From: Membranipora membranacea
Taxonomy: Eukaryota > Bryozoa > Gymnolaemata > Cheilostomatida > Membraniporidae
NCBI GenBank assembly: GCA_914767715.1
Contig: OU612073.1
Span: 6,388,001-6,448,000, forward strand
Direction of reading: 5' to 3'
DNA length: 60,000 nucleotides
Part shown: one piece after another, positions 13,213 to 24,239 of the stretch
Layout: every line of letters begins with the position of its first letter
How positions within the stretch are numbered: the first letter of the stretch is position 1
Notes under the pieces: model-generated
Told to the model about the DNA's origin: nothing
The model's input: only the letters and a program-made list of their open reading frames with translations
Database searches by the model: none
Position numbers and translations under genes: made by a program

Positions 13213-14221
13213 GTGTGGGTGATCGGTTTTGGGCATGGCCAATATATACATCTTTGGAACTCAAGGTTATGTTAGAAGAGGTGAAGGTTCATAAATTTGA
13301 AGAAAGTCGTGTAAGGGTAGAAAGTAAACTTGTCTTTGCAGTCTTTGCCCAGTTCTTAAGTATTTATGTCATGTTACCACACCAACGGCTTATTTTCGAT
13401 GTGAAATTTTTGTGGAGTCATCAGTCAAAAGTTGACCGTCTGGTAAAACAGTGAGATGATCTCTAAAACATCACACTTCATAAGGCATGCAACCACACGG
13501 CATATCTCTTTGTAGGCTCTGCCTTTGACGCACATAAACTTTCTATGGTGCTCAGCCAAAAATTCATTTGTTAGATAGTCTTTATAAACCAAATATCTCA
13601 AGAGTCGCATGAACGTTGATTGATGACTTTTTGAGTCCCGGAGTGGATAAGCTCAGAATAACGATGAAATATTGGCTTAAAATTGCTCTTGTAATGTATC
13701 TGTAGTGATGGTGTGACAGTGGAATGGGCCTGTATGTATGAGCGAACACCTCTATTCTTCGTTTACAGGATTTGAGGAGTGGAGTGAATAAAGGATCTTC
13801 TGTGAGTATAACTATTTTTTGTCCATGAGGCTTTTGTATAACATACATTGAGTTTAGAGATCCCAGTTTGTGAGATGGCTGTGCATTGTCGTTCTCTAAT
13901 CAGGAAGTTGTCTGGATCATGACACCAGTTAATCGCAGCTAGCTATCAAATTCAACAAAAACTCCAGTTGTTTTTCGAAAGCTGTTTTACAAAGAGAAGG
14001 CAGTGAATTTATTTATCCCGGGACGACTCATAACACCGACAAGAAGGGTTTTTAGGGTTACCTGGTGAGTTATGTCAATGTCAACTATTGCATGATCTGT
14101 AAAAACATTCTTTCAGCAAGCGCCAAAGTTACTCGTCAGTACTAAACCTTTTATTTTGTTTTCTGGGTGTGTAACATGAAAAGACTGTCACCGTGCCTGT
14201 ACTTCATGCTAATAATCCGTG

Positions 14222-14350
14222 GTACACTAGACCAAGTTTGGTCCAGTTTGCCTGCATTCGGAGTTGCTCCTCCTCCACTGGTCACGCCCAGTGGAAGGAA
14301 AGCAACTGGAATGCAGGCAAACTGGATCAAACCTAATTTAGTGGTGTGCT
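14222..14350. mobile_element. Foldback MITE, well-preserved copy 6
   Basis: Left arm TAGACCAAGTTTGGTCC then GCCTGCATTCGGAGTTGCTC; right arm GCAACTGGAATGCAGGC then GGATCAAACCTAATTTAG. Flanks TGGTACAC and TGGTGTGC agree at six of eight bases. Together with copy 1 this defines the family consensus. Confidence 0.75.
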
Positions 14351-14792
14351 GTGTGCTGGTCGAAGTTTCTTTGATCGTCTTGGTTTTGCAGTACAGACCT
14401 TACCTTTTAACTCTTCTCGCTAGGACATAGTTTGACACCAAATGACATAACATTAAAATGTCATATTTTATAAATTAATTTGCGCAGAAAATGATATGAG
14501 TGCCTCAAAATCACAAAAGTTTAAGAATTATATATCATCTCTGAATGTTATGTCATTACAACCAACGGTGTTGTTACAACGTTGTACTAGTGATTTTTAT
14601 AATATATCCACAGCTTTTGAATGGTTTCAAAATGGTTTATTGGTTGCAATATATGTCAATATGTAAGCTTTTGGGAGGCCTCTCACTTTTCTTTTTAAAG
14701 GTGTTGTATGTATTGAAAACCTATTATTTGGTATTATTTTCTAGTATGATAAGAGCCTTCAACGCCAGTAGTATCCACTACAGAAAGCCAAA

Positions 14793-15554
14793 ATGAATGA
14801 CACACTTGCAGACCATGGAGTCTTCACCCACAAGGCTGAGCACCGCATCCAGCAGCTGTATGTTGAAGTATATTAGGACAAAACATTGGAAATTGTCTCC
14901 TTTTTTTGTTGTAGGTTGCGTGGGTTCTTAGCCAGTACCTTACCTGACAACATATAATATATATATATATATATATATGTATGTATAATATATATGTAAT
15001 ATAATATAATAGGATACATCATTGTTTTGATGTGAGCTACCCGAAAGAAACTACTAGATAATCTGGATATGCCTATTTAATAATACATTACGATTTAATG
15101 AGAAAAGAAACAACATTATTATGATTCTTCTAACCCAGTTTTATATTTCTTTTACAGCGATGTAATATTTGGAGTTGTTGTCGGAGGACTGTTACTCACT
15201 GTCATAATGACCTGCTTAATCTGTCATAGAAAAAAATGTAAGGAACTGTGTGCAAGTAAATCAGAACTTAATCAGTGCAGCTCCGAGACACACGGAGCAG
15301 CCACGCAGACCGATGACTCAGAGTGGCAAGAAGAAGACTTTTCTCAATATACTCCGGTTCGTGCTGGAGACTTTGTATGTAATTCTTCACTGCAGAGTCG
15401 ATACTCGACGGAAACGCATGCATCGTCGATAAACCCACCGTCATACACAGACATTTTTGGCGGACTATGTAATATCTCGTGCACATCGTATGATACTATT
15501 GAACTCCCATCATATCTGCAGTACATGGAAAGGATGACACATTCCCATCACTAA
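14793..15554 (+). CDS. Small single-pass membrane protein with PPxY motif
   Basis: Unrecognised gene. Two exons, 14793-14857 and 15158-15554, join in phase (CT|C, Leu) to give 153 residues; donor CT|GTATGT and acceptor TTTTACAG. The start is set by an in-frame TAG at 14769 upstream. Residues 1-22 are a short polar segment with no signal peptide. Residues about 24-44 are a hydrophobic span (VIFGVVVGGLLLTVIMTCLIC) followed by HRKKC, so the C-terminal 110 residues are probably cytoplasmic. Juxtamembrane cysteines 41, 44, 49 and 53 could be palmitoylated. Residues 115-118 are PPSY, a PPxY ligand for WW domains such as those of NEDD4-type ubiquitin ligases, and several tyrosines (86, 104, 118) sit in Ser/Thr-rich context. 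AATAAA at 15600 and 15660 fits poly(A) signals. Adaptor function is inference from motifs. Confidence 0.65.
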
Positions 15555-15669
15555 TTTCCGCTCACTATGGTCAACGTGTTATATATTTCAACCAGGACAG
15601 AATAAAGACATAAGCAGACGATATTATACTGACACTATACAACACTTATAAACTTCTTCAATAAATAAA

Positions 15670-18600
15670 AGGCAGATTTCTCTGTGTTGCGGATGTTGCA
15701 TGATAGTCTTGGTAAACACCTTGAAAAATGTAAATGACTTCCAATATACTTTTTATTTTTGAGCGAATTTACAAATCAATAAGGTACTCCCTCTCCTCCC
15801 TTCAGTAAAATATGTGTGTGGTTTGGCTAGTGTGTCAGTTCTGCGCCAATCAGAACCGACACATCAGCTAATTATGGTTGGTAACCAATTTTTCAAGTGA
15901 TTTATAATTAATTGATAGGCCCTTCATAAATGCTATATTTGAATATAACAGTGGCACATTTGAGCAGATAAATGATAAGTGTTGTATATTTAGTATATTG
16001 TTGTATTTAGTACATCCCAAAATCATTATTAATGATTACAGATTACAGATTAGATTTTTTCATTTTATTTTCATTCAACAGCATGCCTACAAATATAGGC
16101 TATTTTCCAGTCTCTATTTTAGTTTTATTTGCAATTTGCAATAAAGTTTTTTACTGGTTTTTTCTACAAATTTTTGGCAGCAAGTAATTTTGGAGTTGTC
16201 TTTTACATTGTAAGTGCAGTAGTAGCGGGGACAACTCCCTGTTAATTTGCTTTGACCAATTATCCATAATGGGAGCCAGGTCTTAACCAATCAGCAATGC
16301 TTGAGTATGGGTTTATATCTGTGATTCCATTATATTCATTTGTAATCAGAAAAAAGTAGCAAGTGATAAAGTAATCAGTCAAAATATCAGCACAGGGTAC
16401 CATTTGCTTGACCACTAAAATCATAGGACTACTACATTTCCTGCCTATGTGCTTTGTGCAAAGTCAGGAAATGCAGTAGTCCTATGACTTGAAGCATAGA
16501 CCTACCACTTTTCCTGGCTTTAGGCTCAGAGTCAGAAAATGTGCTATGCACAGGTCTACAAGTACAAAACAAGTACTCCAAAACCGGGATTTTGGCAATG
16601 TTTGAGTTTCAATCAATCCTGCAAGCCAGTTGGTTTCATCTGATAAGATCTGTTTGGTTTGACTGCCCCCCGTGAGTTTTTGTTTTGTTTGACTTGACCC
16701 CCCATGAGTTTTTTTTGTCAACAAAAACTCAAGGGGGCAGGCAAACATTGCCAAAAGTCCCAGGTTTTGGAGTAGACCTGTGGCCATCTATGGCTGAAGG
16801 ACTTATCATGTGTCGTCATAGGTCCTATGGCTGCAGGATAGTACTACTCAACTATAGTCTTTACTATTGACTGTACCTGAGTTTCAATCCTGCAAGCCAG
16901 TTGGTTTCATGTGATAAGATCTGCATGATCATATATAGATATAATGATCGAACATCTAGCTAGTGTAACTTTTTGCCTGCTATCATTACCAAATAAAGTA
17001 CAGTTGTAAATTACCCTTTATTACCAGTGGTTCCTACATATTGCAGCAGCGGGTGGATTGTGTATACCAACAAATGAGTGTAGCAATAATTGTGAGTTAT
17101 CTTCTCCTTTTTTGCCTGACACTCATCTAAGATTTTTGTTGGGGAATTCCTTAGGCCTAGTTCTACGAATTGTAAACAAACATATGATGCTGTGAAAGTT
17201 GATACACACCTAACTAATTTAGTATCTAAGACTATGATACTCTTGTGCTCTCTAAGATTCTCCTATTCTTCACTCAACCTCTCATTGCATTTTTTTGAAG
17301 ATCTCATTATTTAATAAAAGACAAATGTGTATTCAGCTAGAATGTCAGTAACAGCAGAATATTGTCATCAATCAGATTATTTATGTACATTCAACCAAGG
17401 AAGTAACCCTGTAACTCATTGATACAACATAGGCCTACTTATCTTTCATACCATCCATAAAGATCTAGAAACAGAATTTGACTACAACACAGGTAATGAA
17501 AATAATGCTAATTTCATCCAACAGCTTAGTTCGGCCCCAAGCCAATGGAGCCAAGAGATCAAGTTCAAGATCATAGAGCCCTGGAGTATTCATAAAATCT
17601 AGGTTTAAAAGGGGCCTTGTGTACTGCCCTACTATAGGAATAGCACAGCATAACTTTATCCTTATTGCTCTGGTACTAAGGAAGCTGACAGTCATGTGCT
17701 ATCAGCCATCAGAGTCAGACCTTAGCTCAATCACCACCAGTGTTGGATGCTGAGATTGTTCTTTCCAATGGATATATTATGACTGTCATTAACCATTTGT
17801 GAATGCAACTGAGCTGACCAAGTAATAAATCAGACTTGAAAGTCTGAGATTGTGTGTTTAGCTTTCATAACCTGGCTATTTATATTTGTGGTCGACTCCT
17901 ATTTTTGTATGATTTTGTGTCTGTTGATGGCGCTGACTATCTGGCAGTTTACAGCTATAAAATATCATACCTCAAAACAAGTTGGAATTCATCTGTAGAG
18001 CCCCAAATTACTCTCTGGGCCCCCCCCCCCCAAACCCCCCAGCTGGTTGTGCTCGGGCGCTTCGTGCCCTCGAGGCACAGTGTCGCAAAAACTCAGACTT
18101 TTTAACTTCTCAATGTTGGCAACCCTGCAGTTTTATGACTGAATTATATTAGAGGGTTTGTTAGTGCAGCCAGGTGCAGCCCATGTTGTGGTTGCTATGA
18201 CATTCATATTATACTAGGTACTGGGCTGTTGTGAGATGTGTGGCATATGCTGTATGGGACATGTCTCTTACAACACTCATACGGCCCCTATTGCACAAGC
18301 AACAATGATGAGTGCTTCGAGACTACATCACCTACCACATGTCTCACAACATCCGAGTGTTGGATTGAACTAAGTGTTGTATTTGCTTCAAGTATTTTCA
18401 CAATATCTAGAGGCCTTGGGGCCTGTCTTTTGGATGGAAAAATTTACTTTCATTATTAATGTAGATGTGTGCTCTATGTTGTATTATTATCTTGTTAGTA
18501 TTTTTATTTTATTATTCTTTGTACTTAGTATGAGGTCTTTGTATGAGGTCAACATGTTGTCATTTTCTCTTGTGTAACATTATTACTTATCAAGGAACCT

Positions 18601-18829
18601 GAATGAAAACAAGTAATGATAGTTTAATAGTTATATGTGGGATTGTATCTAAAGATCTAGCCAGTATGCACTATTGCTTCAATTTTGCTTTTTTAAAAGT
18701 ATCGGTATCCTATTTGTAATAGGCAAAGATCCGTGTCTAGTGGAAAAAATTGTTCAGCTCCTGGCCAAAGTATTGTTGAAAACATCATTATCCCTCGTTT
18801 CAGTTGTGTCCTTGTCTCATTTTTTAGCA
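15670..18829. other. Intergenic, foldback-rich, no gene recognised
   Basis: Between the PPxY gene and the MBIP-like gene I find no exon I can support. It contains the nested foldback at 16420-16785, a direct repeat of its inner sequence at 16878-16930, and a poly-C run near 18020. Upstream exons of the MBIP-like gene could lie here unrecognised. Confidence 0.4.
16420..16785. repeat. Nested foldback structure
   Basis: Two inverted pairs lie side by side. The first is TCATAGGACTACTACATTTC against GAAATGCAGTAGTCCTATGA (about 16423-16490). The second is TACTCCAAAACCGGGATTTT against AGTCCCAGGTTTTGGAGTA (about 16571-16775), with GGCAATGTTT/AAACATTGCC inside. AGGTCTAC and GTAGACCT bracket the second. 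A block around GCAAGCCAGTTGGTTTCAT recurs as a direct repeat near 16895. Confidence 0.65.
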
Positions 18830-18838
18830 GACTCAGAA

Positions 18839-21800
18839 ATGGAATCCAGTAGAATACACAGTTACACCAATGATAACATCCAGATCCATGCCAATAAGCA
18901 GGAGGTAATTTTATAAATTCTGTGTTTTGTGACTGTGACCTATTTCCCATCCCTTTACACTAGATGCTTATGCTAGAAATCTGTGCCTGACTTAGTTTGA
19001 GGGCTTGTTAGGCTTCATTTGAGATATAGTGACATCATTTTATCAAGCACTCGTTACAATATAAGATTTTTTACTGATACATGGCATGAAAAATGATGTT
19101 TTGTCTATGCTGGGCAAATTCGTGGCTTGGTGTGTCATTATTTACTGCCTGATAAGATTGTTTTCCCACCGTGAGCTAAATTTGTTACATATTTTATTAA
19201 ATTGTAATATAATATATTTATTGACTCACATATAATATTTATATTTTGTATTCATTTTATCTAACGATTTTTTCATAGATTATGGCAAGAATTGAAGCCT
19301 TTTGCAGCAGAAAACATCAGCGACTAAACGAAAGAACAACCAGACACTTCTGTGGTTCGTCCCATTCTCTGCCTGAGGCGATGAGTGACAATCACACGTC
19401 ATGTGCCAGAGTTGATGCTGTTAAGTTTACCAGACATGGAAAAAGTCGAATCAAAAGTAAATATGAAATAATTTGATAAACTACTATGCTGAACCAACCT
19501 GTTGTTTTTTTAAGGTATGCGAATGATGCGTAATGTCAAAGTCACTATTTTTGTGTTCCCTACTGCAAGAACTAACGGCAAAATGACCACGTTTAAAGAT
19601 AGTGGGCACTGTTATAATTCTATGTTATTTTTCTATAATACAGTGGTTATGTGCAGTAAATGAAAGTTCATAATACTTGCGCTTGCTAACTATTGCGTAT
19701 GTTGCAACCGCTAACAAAACTGTACATGGTGGAAAAGATTATCAATTGCAACAAGTTGAAACCAAATCAACTTGATCGCACCAATAACCCCCCCCCCCCC
19801 CATTTATGTTTATTTGTTATAAAGTAAGCACAGTACACAATGAGGACGGTCCCCAGCTGACCTGTGATACAGCAGTGTCTGATGTAAAACGGGAATCTCA
19901 GCATCATTATAATGCTGAAGGTGCAAATATGGAGTTACGTCTTGATGCTATTGAAAGCCACTGCAATGTACAGGGTAAGAAATCACAATCCTATGCCCTA
20001 ACAATGGTCTTTTTCAAATTATGAAGGCGAAAAAACTAACAGGAAACACACACCTGATGGTGATATAGCATAAACCTAAAAGGTGTGTTTTACGGTTAGT
20101 TTTTTCGCCAAAGCTGTATCATCAGTGACTTTTCAGGCACCGAATATCACTGTTTATTTTGCGATACTCTTGTCTTGCATCCACCCAAAATCTTCTTGTT
20201 AATTCATATGACTGCTGCTTTCAACAACCTTCCTCGACATATACATCAATCATTAACCACATATAAATTGAAATTGTTGTTGTCAAAACAATTGTTTTCA
20301 GTTGATTGAGTTAGTATTTTTATTCCCTTGATTTTATTTATGCATGTAGTATCACAATAAGTGCAGAAAATGAGCACCTTTGTAGTCTGAGCCCCCTCAG
20401 ACTTTTGCCCCTTGCCCGACGACCCCCTTTGTGATCACTGTTGGATTAATGGATAATGTCAAGTTTTGAAAATGTAATATTTTTTATTAACACATTTATC
20501 TTGAAAAATGACCACAGCTTGCAAGCCAGGCTACAAATAAAAGTACACGTATGTTAACTTTTTGACATGGTTACTGATTAAATATAATTCTGGATAGACT
20601 ACGATGTGGCCACCGCTGAATACTATGTACACAATGTTTGTTTTGCTCGTTAACTAGGAAGAACAGACATGTCAGTTGTGGAGAGGATTAAATCTCTAGA
20701 GGACAGGATATTGTACTTGGAGGGCGTGTCTCCTGAATATTTTAATGCTAACAACAAACCTCTCAACACCAGAATTCCCTCCTTTGTAAGTAATGCACAT
20801 CTCCACTTAGTTATGGAGGGAGCAGTTAATCTATACAGGGAACTTCAAAACTCTTATTGCACCTAACTTGATATAAACCCATAGTTCTATCCTAAAAATA
20901 CTATCAAATTAGCCTGTCTTGACGAGCTTTCTTGTGAGTTCTATTCCCCTCTTGACAACAAAGCCTGTCAAGGCGAGCTACTATCACATCTGCATAGCAA
21001 CCTAAACGGCAGCTATAATCTGCACACGTCACGCCACTTTAATTCTGGTAACCATCAGCGTTTCAACCATTATTCTATTGGATAATATTTCAACCGTTAT
21101 CTAACTCACCTGAATAAATAATTATCTAGAGTGTTTGCGAGTTGTCCCCTCACGCTGAGCAGTAGATTGATAACAGACAACTCTAAAGTATGATGCTCGC
21201 TAGACAAACACTGTTTAAAAAGATTATAAGGCAAATGATCATCACAAGGGATCAGACCTGTGGGGCTGTTCTAATCTGCATTGGTGATGTGCTGATTTAC
21301 CCGTAAAGATAAAGGTCGGCCCAATTATGAAACTTGAACCATAAATTTCGATTGCCGCACTATTCTTACCATTATGTTTTATTGTACGAATCTGTATATA
21401 TTTTTTAGTCCAATGATCAGAGTGCCCGAGGCACAAATGATGCCAATACAGCAGAATCTCATAAAAATATTCCATCAGGTCAAGGTGAACTAGATGTAAG
21501 TTGTATTTCACAATAATAATTATGATGTACAATATTATATGTAACACGTTTTGGTCTTTTGCTACAATTTTGAACCTTTAAAGTGTGACCCTATCAGGGT
21601 GTTTGGCTTGCTCCCTCTACTTTTTCTTTCTGTTGGGGTGAGCTACACTGATTGTCTGCGAATTGAATCAAACTTAATCTAGGGTGTGGTAAATTGATGC
21701 CTGTATTTATTCTTATTATTCTTATATTATTATTATTATTATTATATTATTCTTATGCTATATTATTCTGTATTGTATTGTTCTTGTTATTATGTATGAT

Positions 21801-22416
21801 TAACTGGAATGATTCGTTCACCTGACAACTGTTATGATAACAACCTGTGTGTTACATGCTACTTAAAGTTTCTACTGTTTATTATATCATTGCTTCAAAT
21901 TCCATACCATAAGCCGTGATGGTATGAGTGCTGAAAATCTCTATTTAAAGCCTACCCAATGGCCAATGCATGTTATAGTCAGGCAGTTACTTATGATGGA
22001 GTCAGATTTGCGTGGTAAAAAAATCCGATGCCCTACTACTTGGCATGAATTATTGATGGTTGAAACTAACTGCCTGGCTATAGCTTGCATTGGTCTTTGT
22101 GTATTCTTTACCAGGGTTGAGATTTTTCAAATTATGGTTTGCAAGATACAAAATTTCGATCCGTGAATGGCAAAGGGAATTCCATACTTCTTGCATTTTG
22201 AACAATTTCCCCCCCCCCCCGGCAATATGAGAGGTGGTTGTAGGACAGACTGTTTAACCATCTTTGCATAAAATCATGGTATCATTGTTTACATATCATC
22301 ATAAATGCAATCTCATGCTTACCTCATTTTTGCAGAAGCTAACTTTGGACCAGATCGATGTTAGAATCGGAGAACTGAAGCAGAAATTAAAAATACAAGC
22401 AATGGCGGTGGCATGA
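18839..22416 (+). CDS. MBIP: MBIP-like protein (MAP3K12-binding inhibitory protein, ATAC complex)
   Basis: In vertebrates MBIP is a nuclear subunit of the ATAC histone acetyltransferase complex that also binds the kinase MAP3K12/DLK. Six exons join in phase: 18839-18904, 19279-19456, 19825-19974, 20658-20785, 21409-21495, 22336-22416, giving 690 nt and 229 residues. Family landmarks are IMARIEAFCSRKHQRLNER, HFC..SCARVDAV (residues about 24-70), STVHNEDGPQ, and the coiled-coil ERIKSLEDRILYLEGVSPEYF around residues 140-160, in the order seen in MBIP. A short helical tail (LTLDQIDVRIGELKQKL) closes it. The protein is shorter than human MBIP (about 340 residues). An acceptor (TTTTTAGCAG, ending 18830) lies just before the chosen ATG, so an upstream coding exon could exist that I cannot identify. 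Confidence 0.85.
20026..20110. repeat. Short foldback in MBIP intron 3
   Basis: GGCGAAAAAACTAAC at the left and GTTAGTTTTTTCGCC at the right form perfect 15-bp arms, with AAACACACACCT and AGGTGTGTTTTA pairing inside. It looks like a tiny MITE. Confidence 0.6.
20200..20310 (+). pseudogene. Possible LINE C-terminal scrap
   Basis: A frame reads FNNLPRHIHQSLTTYKLKLL and ends in a stop. This is reminiscent of the W/F-N-x-LP..I......FK..LK tail of non-LTR retrotransposon proteins. Short and intronic; tentative. Confidence 0.3.
21600..21690. mobile_element. Foldback MITE, right-half fragment
   Basis: TTGTCTGCGAATTG followed by AATCAAACTTAATCTAG matches the family right end; the left arm is largely lost (TTGGCTTGCTCCCTC remains). 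Followed by an ATT-rich microsatellite near 21717-21770. Confidence 0.45.
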
Positions 22417-23189
22417 CGACATAGCCAAAAGTAGAACTGTACTTTTATGTTTAGCTATTTGTAAATATTCCGATTTTAGTGCGATATGATAGCCAATGAT
22501 TTGATGGGTAAAACCACACCGTCTAAACATGACACCATTGGTAAAGTGAAAATTATTCACTATACTTGTCCTTTGTACCATATCCGCCGTGTTTATATGT
22601 GGTTGGCAGCCTTGCAGGGTACCAATACACAACAGTGAATGCCATTTAATCCTGTTTTCTACATTATTAAATCGGCACCATCTATTGTTTTAATTTTGAC
22701 AGGTTTCATTTTCTTTTCTTTTGTCATTAATGCTTTATCATTCAAAACAGTAGAAAATACTTTTATGGAAATGACCAGATTGTTTGATATCATTTTCAGA
22801 TATGACTAGTGTGAATATTAAGTGTGATGCATGTACATTGTGGTCAGATATATGAATATAACTCATGAATTCATCATTTTCCTAAGTATTTTTATATACT
22901 CTTTGTTGAGACTCGACTAGACTGTAAGCTATAAATGCTCCAACCGGTGTTACAAAAATTGAAACAATTTGGTCGCGCAGTGTGGAGGATTAATAACGGA
23001 ATTTGCAATGGTCTGTAGATCAGGTTTGATCAAAATTGCTCGCATTCGGAGTTGCTCCTCCTTGAACCGCCAGTAGGACGAGAACTACTACAGGACAAGT
23101 TATTCGTATTAGATTAACTGTCCTATCTTGAAATGAAACCAATTGTCTCAAGGCAACTTAGTGTGATAAGATAAGAATCACATGATATG

Positions 23190-23295
23190 AGTGCTCAGAC
23201 GGCTCCATTGCGAGTTAGTGGCATTACAGTATCAACCACCAAATTGGAATCGGGTGGTTGATAATGGTGGTCGCAATGGAACTGTCTGAGCACTT
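23190..23295. repeat. Foldback element
   Basis: Imperfect inverted repeat of about 106 bp; outer arms of about 20 bp with one or two mismatches, and inner pairs CAACCACC/GGTGGTTG. No coding capacity. Confidence 0.6.
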
Positions 23296-24094
23296 AGACT
23301 ATGTCTAACCCAGCACAACAGTACTCTGTTGCTTGTCATAATAATTAAGAAGTTAAACCAAACATCAGGTTTTATAAACTCATTCGTTCTTCGGTGAGAG
23401 AACTTTGATGATTGTAATTTTCTCTGCGTCGGTGATCAAATTAACATGAAAGTTTTGGTTTACGTAAAACCATGTGATTTCAACAAACAGTTTTTTGTTT
23501 TCCCAGGTGACCGCAGCACTTATCTATTACCTGTCATAATATTTTCCTTTTTCACTATAATTCCTAGCAAAAGTGTTGCCTCATGTAGTCATGCAGTGAA
23601 CGCCATAGGTAATAATTTTATATTGAAAGAGGAACATGTTACGACCATCATCTGTACTATTATGACCGTTGATGTCTTGCAAGAATCACAAGTTAAAATA
23701 ATCTAAAAGTAAATAAATTGGAACCAAAATTGTTCGACTAGAAATTATTTCTTTCTACAATTTTGTACATCAATCATGTAAATTCAACAAATCGGTTCAT
23801 CTGTTAATGTGATCGCAGTTGGATGTCTGTGGTCTGTTATAAGACAATATACATATTGTTTCATACAGCAAATAGCATTCATAAAATATTACGGCGTGAA
23901 ATCCAGATGAACACACAACAGATCAATATTGTGGGTGGGTAGTAATAATTTCAGGAAGTATGTTCAAACTAAAAGATTGTTGGTCTAAAATCTTTGGAAA
24001 AGGAGACTTGAATAAAACGTCCTTTGTAACGGTCCTTGACAACTCCAAATAACAGAGAATAAAAATGTATCAGAATGGACATTCAGTGCAGTTT

Positions 24095-24200
24095 AGCCCA
24101 CCCTAACGCTGATGATGGAGCGTTGGGGCTACCCCAACACCAAAGACTCTTACCCCAACGTCGTTGGGGACCGTTGGAGCTCCCCAACACCACTGGTGCC
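24095..24200. repeat. GTTGGGG/CCCCAAC hairpin cluster
   Basis: Contains GTTGGGGCTACCCCAAC, CCCCAACGTCGTTGGGG and GGAGCTCCCC within about 80 bp, flanked by CCACCCTAACG and CCAGGGTTAG. Several mutually exclusive hairpins are possible. Confidence 0.5.
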
Positions 24201-24239
24201 AGGGTTAGTTTATTATCTTTCAAAGCTTGCATTGGGATT

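Larger units (their letters stand above)
8911..14221. other. Intergenic stretch with foldback copies, no gene recognised
   Basis: I see no exon with a family match. It holds foldback MITE copies at 10878-10980 and 13088-13212, an 18-bp palindrome CAGGGAGAATTCTCCCTG near 11114, and an inverted pair at about 9739-9829 (AATGAGCCGCCA / TGGCGGCCTCATT). Longer open frames such as 13215-13454 have no recognisable motif or splice context. Confidence 0.5.
22417..24230. other. Intergenic: half MITE and a hairpin element
   Basis: No gene seen. A left-half foldback MITE occurs at 23030-23095 (GTTTGATCAAAATTGCTCGC, then ATTCGGAGTTGCTCCTCC). A separate element at 23190-23295 has arms GTGCTCAGACGGCTCCATTG and CAATGGAACTGTCTGAGCAC, with CAACCACC/GGTGGTTG inside. 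Confidence 0.55.
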
